Shown piece by piece: positions 46,203 through 54,904 of a stretch of 64,000 nt of DNA. This stretch comes from Emticicia sp. C21 (GTDB taxonomy: Bacteria > Bacteroidota > Bacteroidia > Cytophagales > Spirosomataceae). The DNA lies in the NCBI RefSeq assembly GCF_003418935.1, contig NZ_QVMT01000003.1, positions 1 through 64,000 of the forward strand, written 5' to 3'. The number at the start of each line of letters is the position of its first letter. The first letter of the stretch is position 1. A program made the position numbers and the translations under genes. The notes under the pieces were generated by a model, which saw only the letters and a program-made list of their open reading frames with translations, ran no database searches and was not told the origin of the DNA.

Positions 46203-47575
46203 AAACCCAAACCAAAATAGCTGTTTCGTTAGTAGTATTTAATATTGGATTATTGCTGCTCTTTGGTATCGGGATATACTTTTTCCTGAATGAGTATTCA
46301 TATGTTGATTTCTATAAACGTCTGGAAACCCGGGCTAACATTGGGGCAAGATATAACCTGAAAATTGATAGCGCTAATGCTGAAGGTTTTAAAAAGATAC
46401 GAGAACAACACCTCGAGAAACTTGAAGCAGAAAAAGAATATCTTATCAGAATTATTCCTACCGTATCATTAGAAGAGCAGGCAACTAAGTATCATTTACC
46501 TTTATCTTTATTACAAGCCTTAATGAAAGATGGCAGGGGCAGACATCAGGAGGGAAGTACCTTTTATGGAGGAATTAAATTGCAGCACAATAATGCTACT
46601 TATCTGTCCATCGTATCAGCTAATAGTCGGTTCGTTTCTCACCATCTTACTTTCTTACGAAATATTCTGCTCTGGGGCTTTTTGTTTATAGTAGTGGTTA
46701 CGGTCTATCTCTCTATTTATTTCTCAAAACATTTCTTCGATCCTATCAAAGAAATGATAGATAAAGTAAAACAAATCAGCACCGAAAATATCCATCTACG
46801 GCTGAAAGAGCCGGAAAATAACAATGAAATCAGCGAATTAGCGAGTACTTTCAATGATTTACTGAACAGGATAGAGACTGCTTTTGAAACCCAGAAAAAC
46901 TTTATCAGCAATGCCTCGCATGAATTAGCCACACCTCTCACAGCAATCATGGGTGAGGCCGATGTGGCTTTGATAAAAGAGCGCAAACCGGAAGATTATC
47001 AAAAAGTATTGCAGAATGTGGTAATACAAGCTGAAAGGCTCAACCAGATAACCAAATCACTACTCTTTCTGGCTCAGACAGGTTACAAAGGCAAGAAAAT
47101 AGTCCTTGAAATTCTAAGGCTTGATGAGGTTATATGGGAAGTAAAGGGGCTGATTGACCGCCTGAATCCTGAGAATAAAATACAGGTTGATTTAAGCCTT
47201 CTGCCAGAGGACCCCAAGAAACTCAAAATTAATGGTAATAAACAATTGCTACATCTGGCTTTGGCTAATATATTGAATAATGCCTGCAAGTATTCGCATA
47301 ATAAACCAGTATCGGTACATATTGGTGCCAGTCAGGATCAGGTATTGCTTTTCATTAAAGACCAGGGAATAGGTATCCCTGAAAATGAACTGGCATTTAT
47401 CTATGACCCATTCTTCCGGGCTTCAAATACACGTTTGTTTGAGGGCTATGGTATTGGTTTACCACTGGCTCGAAATATTATTAAACTGCACAATGGTACA
47501 CTTTTAGTTACTTCCAAGGCCAATAGTGGCACGAGTGTACAAATTAATTTCCCGCTTGCTAAGCTGATTAAGTAA
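46199..47575 (+). CDS. HAMP-containing sensor histidine kinase
   Basis: 458 residues: TM helix 1 (about 9-30), periplasmic sensor loop (about 31-152), TM helix 2 (about 155-177), HAMP (about 178-230), dimerisation domain with the phospho-His in SNASHELATPLTA, and a catalytic domain with N box (NILNNACKYS), G1 (DQGIGIPE) and G2 (GYGIGLPLA). General structure matches CusS/QseC-type kinases. Coupled by a 4-base overlap to its response regulator. Confidence 0.9.
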   Translation: MKTQTKIAVSLVVFNIGLLLLFGIGIYFFLNEYSYVDFYKRLETRANIGARYNLKIDSANAEGFKKIREQHLEKLEAEKEYLIRIIPTVSLEEQATKYHLPLSLLQALMKDGRGRHQEGSTFYGGIKLQHNNATYLSIVSANSRFVSHHLTFLRNILLWGFLFIVVVTVYLSIYFSKHFFDPIKEMIDKVKQISTENIHLRLKEPENNNEISELASTFNDLLNRIETAFETQKNFISNASHELATPLTAIMGEADVALIKERKPEDYQKVLQNVVIQAERLNQITKSLLFLAQTGYKGKKIVLEILRLDEVIWEVKGLIDRLNPENKIQVDLSLLPEDPKKLKINGNKQLLHLALANILNNACKYSHNKPVSVHIGASQDQVLLFIKDQGIGIPENELAFIYDPFFRASNTRLFEGYGIGLPLARNIIKLHNGTLLVTSKANSGTSVQINFPLAKLIK

Positions 47576-47578
47576 TTT

Positions 47579-47606
47579 TCTAATCTAATTCTAATCTCTC
47601 TTAATG
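47579..47606 (+). promoter_or_regulatory. Candidate response-regulator binding site (11-bp spaced direct repeats)
   Basis: TCTAATC at 47579-47585 and again at 47590-47596, exactly 11 bases apart, then a degenerate CTTAATG at 47600-47606. OmpR-type regulators bind such helical-turn-spaced repeats. It lies immediately after the kinase stop and ~75 bases before the UspA-like gene, so the two-component system may control usp-sulP. Confidence 0.4.
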
Positions 47607-47680
47607 TATTTTAATTCGGTTCTTAGACCCGACTAATGTGGTTTGTAGACCTTTGTACCTGATAATTAAATGTATTAGGT

Positions 47681-48163
47681 ATGCAGAAAACTATATTGAT
47701 TCCCATTGACTTCCGGGTAGCTTCTCTCAACACATTAAAATATGCGCTTGAAAGAAGTTCTGGTAATCCCCACCATGTCATTCTTATTTATGCCGAGTAT
47801 CTTGAAGACTCGATTACAGAATTACTTTTTTATAGACCTGAAAGCAAAATAGCCAGTAAGATTACCCCCGAATTTAAGAATGCACTTGAAGTACTCAGAA
47901 ACAGATTTGAGTACCAGATAGCAGACCTCGACATCAAGCTGTTTCATAACCGAAGCAGAAGAGGATTAAGACGCTTCGTTGAAAATCATCAGATTGATGC
48001 CATCTACATCCCGCAAACGTATCGCCTGAAAATGCCAAAAAAGGCCTTTGATCTGGTAAGTATTATCAGGCAGACTTTTGTTGACTATCAGGAAATAGAC
48101 TGGCCGCAAGACCACAGTGATGCTTCAGAGAAAGATCATCTCGAATATCTATTTAACCAATAA
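47681..48163 (+). CDS. Universal stress protein-like domain protein
   Basis: 160 residues with the UspA-like start TILIPIDFRVASLNTLKYAL and a Rossmann-like alternation. The ATP-binding G-x2-G-x9-GS/T motif of classical UspA is not evident, so nucleotide binding is doubtful. The stop is 6 bases before the SulP gene. Pairing of a Usp-like protein with an anion transporter suggests a regulatory subunit; this is inference. Confidence 0.65.
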   Translation: MQKTILIPIDFRVASLNTLKYALERSSGNPHHVILIYAEYLEDSITELLFYRPESKIASKITPEFKNALEVLRNRFEYQIADLDIKLFHNRSRRGLRRFVENHQIDAIYIPQTYRLKMPKKAFDLVSIIRQTFVDYQEIDWPQDHSDASEKDHLEYLFNQ

Positions 48164-48169
48164 AACACC

Positions 48170-49555
48170 ATGAGCAAAACCTCGTTTCCTACCACACCGT
48201 TGGGGAGGATAAAACTGTTCTTTACTTTTTTTGATTCCCGCTGGGAAGATATTAACAAAGATAATTGGGCTAAAGTAGCCTACAAAGACTTTAGCGCCGG
48301 CTTGATTGTAGCCATGACAGCCATACCAATGGCGATGGGATTTGCCATGGCCATGGGCATGAGACCCGAAAACGGGATTATTGCCGGAGCTATGGCCTGT
48401 ATAATCGGGCGTACGTTTGGTGGCTCAAAGTATCAGGTATATGGTCCTACGGCGGCATTTATTCCTGTAATAGCCGCCTTATTTACCAAATATGGGCCTG
48501 CCAGTGGAGGAACATTTGAGGTGGCGCATGGTTTTCTGGTATTGGTATCGATTATCGCAGGTATTATCCTGATAATCATGGGCATTTATGGTTTTGGCCG
48601 TTTCGCAAAGCTAGTGCCTAACTCAATCATTGTGGGTTTTACGGTAGGCATTGCGGTTGCTATTGCCCTTACCAATTTAGAAGATGTACTAGGTATTGAA
48701 TCGTTCAAGGATCTGCTGGGACAGGATGAAGAGATAAAGGGGGGTATCATACATAACTTGCAAAGCGCCTTTCAGAATCTCGACAAAATAAATATCTGGT
48801 CTATTTTTCTGGGTTTATTAACTTTTGCTCTCGCCAAAGGACTGTTGCGTATTTCTATTTTTATTCCAGGCCCGATAATCGCGTTAGGGGTTGCTACCCT
48901 GCTTTCGGCTACCGTTTTGTCTGATAAAGGAATCATTCTTGTAAAAGACATCTACGGTGCAATCCCTAACAATTTCTTTGTGTTCACGCCTCCGTCTCTA
49001 CCAAATATGACAACGCAGGTAATTGTAGACATCTTCTATTTTGTTGGAGCTATCGTATTCGTGTCGGGTGTAGAGAGTGTGCTTTGCTCATCAATGGCTG
49101 ATAGACTGGCTAATAATAAAAGAACGCCTTTTAATCCTGATAAAGAGTTTTTTGGTCAGGGGTTGGTACAGATAATCACACCTTTGATTCAGGGTTTCCC
49201 ATGTACAGGAGCATTGGCAAGAACAGCTACCAGCATCAAAGCAGGAGCAACTACACCACTAGCAGGGTATTTTAAGGCGATTCTGAAATTAGTAATGGCT
49301 TATTATTTAGCACAATATTTAGAGTTGATTCCGATGGCTTGTATTGGGGGAATCCTTATCTGGGTTGCCAGTAATATGATTAAGCCTGCCGAAATCAGAG
49401 AGGTGAAGCACTTAGGTAAATTTGAATTTGCCATAATGGTTTATACAGCCGTGATGGTACCTGTAACAGACTTTCTTACAGGTGTATTATCAGCTTTGGT
49501 AATTTACTTTGTTCTGAAAGCTATTTTCAATAGAAGGGTTAAGAGTATCTTATAA
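48170..49555 (+). CDS. SulP-family inorganic anion transporter without STAS domain
   Basis: 461 residues, ~11-12 hydrophobic segments. SulP features: AGLIVAMTAIPMAMGFAMAMG near the N-terminus, YQVYGPTAAFIPVI, and a conserved QGFPCTGALARTATSIKAGA late in the protein. It ends right after the last membrane segment; the C-terminal STAS domain of classical sulfate permeases is absent. Substrate could be sulfate, bicarbonate or another anion. Follows the Usp-like gene as an operon. Confidence 0.88.
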   Translation: MSKTSFPTTPLGRIKLFFTFFDSRWEDINKDNWAKVAYKDFSAGLIVAMTAIPMAMGFAMAMGMRPENGIIAGAMACIIGRTFGGSKYQVYGPTAAFIPVIAALFTKYGPASGGTFEVAHGFLVLVSIIAGIILIIMGIYGFGRFAKLVPNSIIVGFTVGIAVAIALTNLEDVLGIESFKDLLGQDEEIKGGIIHNLQSAFQNLDKINIWSIFLGLLTFALAKGLLRISIFIPGPIIALGVATLLSATVLSDKGIILVKDIYGAIPNNFFVFTPPSLPNMTTQVIVDIFYFVGAIVFVSGVESVLCSSMADRLANNKRTPFNPDKEFFGQGLVQIITPLIQGFPCTGALARTATSIKAGATTPLAGYFKAILKLVMAYYLAQYLELIPMACIGGILIWVASNMIKPAEIREVKHLGKFEFAIMVYTAVMVPVTDFLTGVLSALVIYFVLKAIFNRRVKSIL

Positions 49556-49579
49556 AGCTGATGAAGCACACTTTTATGA

Positions 49580-49608
49580 GAGCCATTGGGTAACCAATGG
49601 CTCATTTT
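49580..49608 (+). terminator. Terminator of the usp-sulP operon
   Basis: GAGCCATTGG / CCAATGGCTC, perfect 10-bp stem with a GTAA loop, followed by ATTTTTATTTT. Confidence 0.85.
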
Positions 49609-49727
49609 TATTTTAAACAATCTTAAAGGTATAGATCTGGATATTTACAATGCAATCGCCTTTTTCGAGTTTACATTATTCTGTTTTACATTTTTCGGTT
49701 ATTCCTTATTATTTGTCTGAGGATACT

Positions 49728-50237
49728 TTATTTCGTCAAAATCTTTACTGTAACCAATAGCTGTCCTACATGCCTGGTTGTATGTTCTGCTGAGTGGGTT
49801 AACAAGCCTATAACTGTCGAAGGCAATTTTGCCCGGCCTACTTCTCTGGCTTGTGTAAGTATGCTTTCATTGGTTTGCGCCAGTTCCGAAACAGATTGTT
49901 CAACTTGCCTGTCGAGCGCAAAAACCAATTCTTTTACTGTAATTGCTTCATTAAACCTTCCCTCTGCTGCCAAAGCACCCAATTGGATAGTGCTTAACGA
50001 TTCGCCACGGGCATATGTAAATAACCTGTCTAAAACACCAGTGAGGTGTTGTAAATGAAAAGCCGGAGAAGCTACATTGAATGGACGTTCCCACAAAAGA
50101 TTTTCCGGGAAATCAACCATCATGGCATGTACTTCTTCCTGTGCCTGTAAGAGTGCATGGGCAATCGGTTGTAATAAAGCAGTGATATTTGGGAGTGGCC
50201 CACGGAGCCATACTTCTAATTTAGGTGCATCAGCCAT
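49728..50237 (-). CDS. DinB-family protein
   Basis: 169 residues from ATG 50237 (MADAPKLEVWLRG); a TTG at 50264 would add nine. Four-helix DinB/YfiT fold with the likely metal histidines in AFHLQHLTGVLDR (about residue 60) and HSAEHTTRHVGQL near the C-terminus. DinB-like enzymes are metal-dependent thiol transferases or hydrolases; the substrate is not known. Only 41 bases from the stop of the DUF4956 gene. Confidence 0.8.
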   Translation of the reverse strand: MADAPKLEVWLRGPLPNITALLQPIAHALLQAQEEVHAMMVDFPENLLWERPFNVASPAFHLQHLTGVLDRLFTYARGESLSTIQLGALAAEGRFNEAITVKELVFALDRQVEQSVSELAQTNESILTQAREVGRAKLPSTVIGLLTHSAEHTTRHVGQLLVTVKILTK

Positions 50238-50278
50238 TTTTTGATTGTAAGTTTGGTTGTGCAAAAATAGCTCTTTTC

Positions 50279-50947
50279 TTAATCATCGCTATCGCCACCC
50301 CCATAAGCGGCACTTTTAGTTTCGTTTTCGTTCGAATAATAAAAGGCATGAATTCGAGCCACATCCCGAAGGAAGTCAACATTCAGTATCTCTACTCTAT
50401 GAATAGGTAAACCTATACGTTTTCTTAAATCTTCTATCATTTCATCTCTGCGTTCGGGTACTACTAACTCTACTTTTTCGTAGCGTATTTCTCTGAAATT
50501 CTCGTGTTTGATGTTTAGTCCATGCTCTAAGCCAAAAGTAAGTGCTACTAAAACCACATCAGCTATAATTAACTCATAATGAGTCATATTGAGTGGCGTA
50601 AGCGCATTGATGAGACCAATTGCCACGCAAACAAAAAAGTAACCCATTTCACGCACAGGCACGGTAACCGTGCGATATCGGATAATTGAAAATATAGCAA
50701 AAAGCCCAAAAGCAAATCCCATTTTCAGTTTGGCTGTGCTCAATAGAAAACAAATCAGGAAATTGACAACATTGAATAAAAAGAATGTAAAAACAAAGTC
50801 TTTATTCTTATAGCGATTGTAATAAATGCCCCGTACCAGAATAAAAATAACAATCATATTCAGGAGAAACCTTACGCCAAATTCTATTGCTATATTATCT
50901 CCTAAAAAATGATTAACGGTGTGCGATGAGCCTTCGAGTTCTTCCAT
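50279..50947 (-). CDS. DUF4956 membrane protein
   Basis: 222 residues with four hydrophobic helices in the first 140 (LLNMIVIFILVRGIYYN opens the first). GFAFGLFAIFSIIRYRTVTVP is the family hallmark. The soluble C-terminal part (ENFREIRYEKVELVVPERRDE...) ends near residue 205. DUF4956 proteins co-occur with VTC-like polyphosphate polymerase and CotH genes, as here, in what is thought to be a surface-polymer or polyphosphate system. Preceded by a type A repeat that separates it from the VTC gene. Confidence 0.85.
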   Translation of the reverse strand: MEELEGSSHTVNHFLGDNIAIEFGVRFLLNMIVIFILVRGIYYNRYKNKDFVFTFFLFNVVNFLICFLLSTAKLKMGFAFGLFAIFSIIRYRTVTVPVREMGYFFVCVAIGLINALTPLNMTHYELIIADVVLVALTFGLEHGLNIKHENFREIRYEKVELVVPERRDEMIEDLRKRIGLPIHRVEILNVDFLRDVARIHAFYYSNENETKSAAYGGGDSDD

Positions 50948-50953
50948 GAAATC

Positions 50954-51145
50954 TATTGAGTGAATGAGTGATTAGTTTTTATTTAGTGATTGAGTGAATG
51001 AGCGATTGAGTGATTATTTACTTGCGAGTAGGTGACTGAAAATGTGATATAAATCCAGGAATGGTGACAGTAATAATGTATTTATAATATAAATAAGTCT
51101 TTAATAAACTAATCACTAAATCACTCATTCACTAAATCACTCAAT
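50954..51145. repeat. Inverted repeat of 8-bp units, type A, copy 3, overlapping the end of the VTC gene
   Basis: Left arm 50954-51016 has two blocks of ATTGAGTGAATGAGTGATT-type units; right arm 51109-51145 is their reverse complement. The right arm supplies the last codons and the stop (TGA at 51121-51123) of the VTC-domain gene: its C-terminus ILSDLVNE is encoded by repeat units. It therefore sits inside an operon. Confidence 0.8.
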
Positions 51146-51867
51146 ATTTTGTCGAGTTTTCTCAACACCGGCTTAAACGAATTGCGTTTGACGTTTTCAA
51201 GAGTTGCGATTCCTACGGAATATTTACTGAAACTTGCCTGTGAGATATGTCTTTTTTTGAAACTTTGTACAATCGGGCTAAAGATTGAGCCTTTATCCTG
51301 CTTGATTTCTGCAACTATCAACCCTTGATTCGCCTTTTTTAGTTCACCTTTCTGGAAAACCAGATTCAGGTCTAAAGTAAGGCGCTCAGTGAAGTCCTTT
51401 CTGACTAAGGTGATGCGGTCGAAATAAATCCAGAGTTGGTCGTGTAAGCGTTCGGGCTCTTGTAGAAAGCGATTGAATAATTGATAATCGTCATTTTGCA
51501 ATTCCTTATTCAGACTAATGCGTTCTTCTCTGTATTTAACCGTACGGCTATTGCTGATTTTCTTTTTTACCTCAAAAAACACCAGCCCGGTGTCTGAATA
51601 GCGACGATAGCGAACTTTCAAACGATTAGGTTTACCATTATGGTGTTGGTAATAAAGCGCGTAATCATCAGTATCAAAATACAAAGATTCGTAGCTATGT
51701 GAGCGCTTCTGATTGATTTCCAGAATATGATAATAAGGCTTGATTTCCTCCAATATTTCAGATAATACATTTGTATGAAAGATGTATTTACTATCTACCC
51801 GATTGAGCAGCTTAACAGCTTCGATTTCGGCTAAAGAGACGCTTTCAAATGTTTGTAGGTCAATCAT
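51121..51867 (-). CDS. VTC-domain polyphosphate polymerase-like protein
   Basis: 248 residues. VTC/CYTH tunnel-fold pattern: NRVDSKYIFH, SYESLYFDTDDYALYYQHHNGKPNRLKVRYRRY, FFEVKKKISNSRTVKYREER and late VAEIKQDKG. Conserved Arg, Lys and Glu residues lining the tunnel are present. In yeast the domain polymerises phosphate from ATP; bacterial members are assumed to be similar. Its last eight codons lie in a repeat arm, so the end of the protein may have been recently rewritten. Confidence 0.85.
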   Translation of the reverse strand: MIDLQTFESVSLAEIEAVKLLNRVDSKYIFHTNVLSEILEEIKPYYHILEINQKRSHSYESLYFDTDDYALYYQHHNGKPNRLKVRYRRYSDTGLVFFEVKKKISNSRTVKYREERISLNKELQNDDYQLFNRFLQEPERLHDQLWIYFDRITLVRKDFTERLTLDLNLVFQKGELKKANQGLIVAEIKQDKGSIFSPIVQSFKKRHISQASFSKYSVGIATLENVKRNSFKPVLRKLDKILSDLVNE

Positions 51868-51915
51868 ATCGGGTGTAATAGCTTCAAACAGCCTGTTAAT
51901 CTACGAATAAAAATG

Positions 51916-53346
51916 TTATTTCAAAAATGTTGTCACGGCCTGATTACGTGTACTCACATGCGTTTTAAGTGTATTCAGTTCGGTTGTAAAAGCTGCCGTA
52001 CTGGTCAGATTAGAATAAGGTTTCTGCTCTACCTCGCTGCCGTTTACATAGGGGGCTATCAGGTTATGATATTTGTCAAAAAGCGTTCCCATTTTTGCTA
52101 CTGTAAAAACATTACTGGCAAACTCACCTACATATTGTTTGTATTTGGCATAATATACCGCATCATCAGCAACGTATCTCAACAAAGGCCATGATTTAGT
52201 AACCTCTGTCATAGCTAACGAAACTGCATTTCTTCCGCTGGTTTTCATCGATTCGTTATGATCCCACGGAATCCAGATAAGCTTTTTTGTCGGCGAATTA
52301 TACAGATAATAATTATGGGCCATAGCTCCGTAGGCATCCCAGTTCACAATCGTATTATTCACAGCCAGATATTTCAGATAATGGTCAACATTGAAAGTTT
52401 TTTCTAAGTTGGCTCGCCAGATAGATGCATCTGAGATACGATTCGTTGCATTAAGGGCAGTAATAAATGCCTGTACATCACTATAATCGGCTTCGGTCTT
52501 GTTATTCTTCTTTTCAAACTGACTCTGTGTAAAAGATTGAAAGGTCGATTCAGGCTTGTATATATTGCCTTTACTCTCGGGGTCGTCGGTAAACTGGTTT
52601 TTTACCATTGTGTCGTCTACTACCTCAACCATTGTATAGATGCCGCAGTATTTTTTACCATCACCAAAATCAATATATACTTTGTAGAAGGCAGTTTTAG
52701 CTGCAGGAACACCTGCCTCCCTAAAAATATCAGCCGCCACTTTCTCACGTATTAAAGAATTATCTCCATAAGCGGGCGACATGGATAATTCCTGAAAACC
52801 ATACAAGCGTTGATTTTTGATGGCAGGAATCTTATCTTCAAACTCATCCATATTCAAACGAAAAGGAAGTTTATAAACACCCGAACGCCAGATTGACGAT
52901 AAACTCGAATTACCTTTCAGGCGAAAGCCCACATTCGTCCAGATTTTTTCGTTGAATTTCATCGTAACGGCAAAGTAAGCAGGTTCGTCTGTTCCGAAAG
53001 ATACAGCACCGCCTCCTCCATTTCCGCCACCACCCGGGCCTCCTCCAGCTCCACCCATACCTCCCGCACCGCCTGTACCACCGGAACCAAAGTCATTACC
53101 ATATTTGGCTTTCATATCGGTTCTGATACTATCCCATTGTGTTTTCCGGATGGTAATTTCTAAAGAATTAACGGCCTCTTGCGGAAAGACAACTGCATAG
53201 TTGGGTGAAACCTCACTGCCATGCGACTCAGCCGTCCAGTCTGGATTAGTAGCGGTTGAAGGGGTTACATCCTCCTCCTTAGGTTTGCAGGCGGCAACCC
53301 AAAGCAGAAAAATGACCGTGGGCCATACGAATCGCAGTTTTTTCAT
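51916..53346 (-). CDS. CotH-kinase family lipoprotein
   Basis: 476 residues from ATG 53346 (MKKLRFVWPTVIFLLWVAAC, lipobox). The ATG at 53487 would add 47 residues and overlap the divergent Crp gene. CotH pattern: FRLKGNSSL, FRLNMDEF, LSMSPAYGDNSLIREKVAADIF and KLIWIPWDHNESM. A Gly-rich insert (GGTGGAGGMGGAGGGPGGGG, about 108-132) lies before the first core motif. CotH kinases phosphorylate proteins; an exported lipoprotein form would act on surface proteins. Part of the CotH-VTC-DUF4956 cluster, 48 bases before VTC. Confidence 0.8.
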   Translation of the reverse strand: MKKLRFVWPTVIFLLWVAACKPKEEDVTPSTATNPDWTAESHGSEVSPNYAVVFPQEAVNSLEITIRKTQWDSIRTDMKAKYGNDFGSGGTGGAGGMGGAGGGPGGGGNGGGGAVSFGTDEPAYFAVTMKFNEKIWTNVGFRLKGNSSLSSIWRSGVYKLPFRLNMDEFEDKIPAIKNQRLYGFQELSMSPAYGDNSLIREKVAADIFREAGVPAAKTAFYKVYIDFGDGKKYCGIYTMVEVVDDTMVKNQFTDDPESKGNIYKPESTFQSFTQSQFEKKNNKTEADYSDVQAFITALNATNRISDASIWRANLEKTFNVDHYLKYLAVNNTIVNWDAYGAMAHNYYLYNSPTKKLIWIPWDHNESMKTSGRNAVSLAMTEVTKSWPLLRYVADDAVYYAKYKQYVGEFASNVFTVAKMGTLFDKYHNLIAPYVNGSEVEQKPYSNLTSTAAFTTELNTLKTHVSTRNQAVTTFLK

Positions 53347-53462
53347 ATTGGTGTTAAAAAGGGTGTTTGCTCGGATAGACGCAAAAAGATTAAAGCGGGT
53401 TGCTTGCATAATTTTGGGTTTTTGAGAATATTGCTCAGATGTAACTGATAAGCATCCTGACA

Positions 53463-54065
53463 ATGATACCTGCGGAAAAAGCCCCAATCTGTGAATTTAT
53501 ATCGAAAATCTATCCGATGTCGCAAGAACAATTGGCTTCGGTAGTAGAATATTTTAAGCCCAGAGAATTTCAGAAGAATGACTTTGTGCTGGAAGAGGGG
53601 AGGGTATGCCAGATTTACTATTTCATGGAAGAGGGATTCATGCGGGCTTATACTTATGATCACGATGGGAATGAGGTAACTACCGCCTTGTATTCATCCA
53701 GGCAAATAGTTTGCGATTTGTCTTCATTCTTCAAGAGAATACCTGCCCAGGAATATATCCAGACTCTGACCGATTGTAAACTCTGGTACATCACCTTTGA
53801 GGAATTGCAGCACGTTTTTCACGCTATGCCATATTTCCGTGAGTTTGGTAGAATGATTCTGGTAAATTCTTATGCACAATTGAAACAAAGAATGCTTTCA
53901 ATGCTACAGGAAACAGCCGAAACCAGATATGCTAAATTGATAGAAACAAACCCAATGATTTTTCAGAAAGTGCCTTTAAAAATGATTGCTTCTTATATCG
54001 GGGTAACAGATACCTCATTGAGCCGTATCAGAAAAGAATATGCAAAAAACAGAAATAACAATTGA
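53463..54065 (+). CDS. Crp/Fnr-family transcription regulator
   Basis: 200 residues. Cyclic-nucleotide-binding-like beta roll (about 15-125, FVLEEGRVCQIYYFMEEGFMRAY) and C-terminal helix-turn-helix (about 155-195, VPLKMIASYIGVTDTSLSRIRKEY). The phosphate-binding Arg motif of true cAMP receptors is not recognisable and no Fnr-type Cys cluster is visible. Divergent from the CotH gene with ~115 bases between starts, so it may regulate that cluster or the membrane protein behind it. Confidence 0.85.
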   Translation: MIPAEKAPICEFISKIYPMSQEQLASVVEYFKPREFQKNDFVLEEGRVCQIYYFMEEGFMRAYTYDHDGNEVTTALYSSRQIVCDLSSFFKRIPAQEYIQTLTDCKLWYITFEELQHVFHAMPYFREFGRMILVNSYAQLKQRMLSMLQETAETRYAKLIETNPMIFQKVPLKMIASYIGVTDTSLSRIRKEYAKNRNNN

Positions 54066-54138
54066 AAACTTGCCAAATGGCAAGAATTAATTGCAAGCTC
54101 AAGGCTTCCTTTGCATAGAAATTAAACATGTATTATCA

Positions 54139-54810
54139 ATGCAACATCTGCCTTTTTATATATCCTTAGTGATGGGTCTTAGCACTTTTTTAAGTGTATA
54201 TTTCCTGGCCAGGGCTTCTTCAAAATATACTACCCGAATCTTAATAATAGCTACTATCTGGCTTGTGATACAGGCCTTGCTAGGCACAAGCGGTTTTTAT
54301 GCAAATACTCAGGCTATGCCACCAAGATTTCTGTTAGCTATTGGCCCCCCTTTATTATTAATCATCAGCTTATTTGCTATCAAAAATGGAAGGAATTTTA
54401 TAGACGGATTAAACCTTAAAACCCTGACTATCCTGCACGTTGTCAGAATACCTGTAGAACTGGTTTTATTCTGGCTATTTCTTCATAAGGCAATACCTGA
54501 AATTATGACCTTTGAGGGGCAAAATTTTGATATTCTTTCGGGCATTACGGCACCTATTGTATACTATCTATTCATCAAAGAGCGCATAGGGATGGGCATT
54601 ATGCTTCTATGGAATTTTGTCTGTCTGGTGCTTTTAATCAATATCGTTAGCACAGCTATTTTATCTGCACCATTCCCTTTTCAGCAACTGGCTTTTGACC
54701 AACCTAATGTTGCAGTATTGTATTTTCCTTTCAACTGGTTGCCCGCTTGTATAGTGCCGATTGTATTGTTTTCGCATTTGGTGGCGATTCGGGGGTTGTT
54801 GAGGGGGTAG
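54139..54810 (+). CDS. Multi-pass membrane protein of unknown function
   Basis: 223 residues from ATG 54139 (MQHLPFYISLVMGLSTFLS); ATG 54091 would add 16. Seven likely hydrophobic helices. No family recognised with confidence. It starts 74 bases after the Crp-type regulator on the same strand and is probably co-transcribed. Only integral-membrane location can be asserted. Confidence 0.6.
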   Translation: MQHLPFYISLVMGLSTFLSVYFLARASSKYTTRILIIATIWLVIQALLGTSGFYANTQAMPPRFLLAIGPPLLLIISLFAIKNGRNFIDGLNLKTLTILHVVRIPVELVLFWLFLHKAIPEIMTFEGQNFDILSGITAPIVYYLFIKERIGMGIMLLWNFVCLVLLINIVSTAILSAPFPFQQLAFDQPNVAVLYFPFNWLPACIVPIVLFSHLVAIRGLLRG

Positions 54811-54904
54811 AAGAATTCTAACCTATATTTCTCCTTGATTTAAATAATGAAATTATCGATTTTTTTTATTAAATTTAAAGAAGAAACTAATCGAATTAGA
54901 GCCT

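Noticed and set aside
53347-53487. Longer N-terminus for the CotH protein
   Set aside because: It would put 47 residues before a clear lipoprotein signal peptide and overlap the start of the divergent Crp-type gene.
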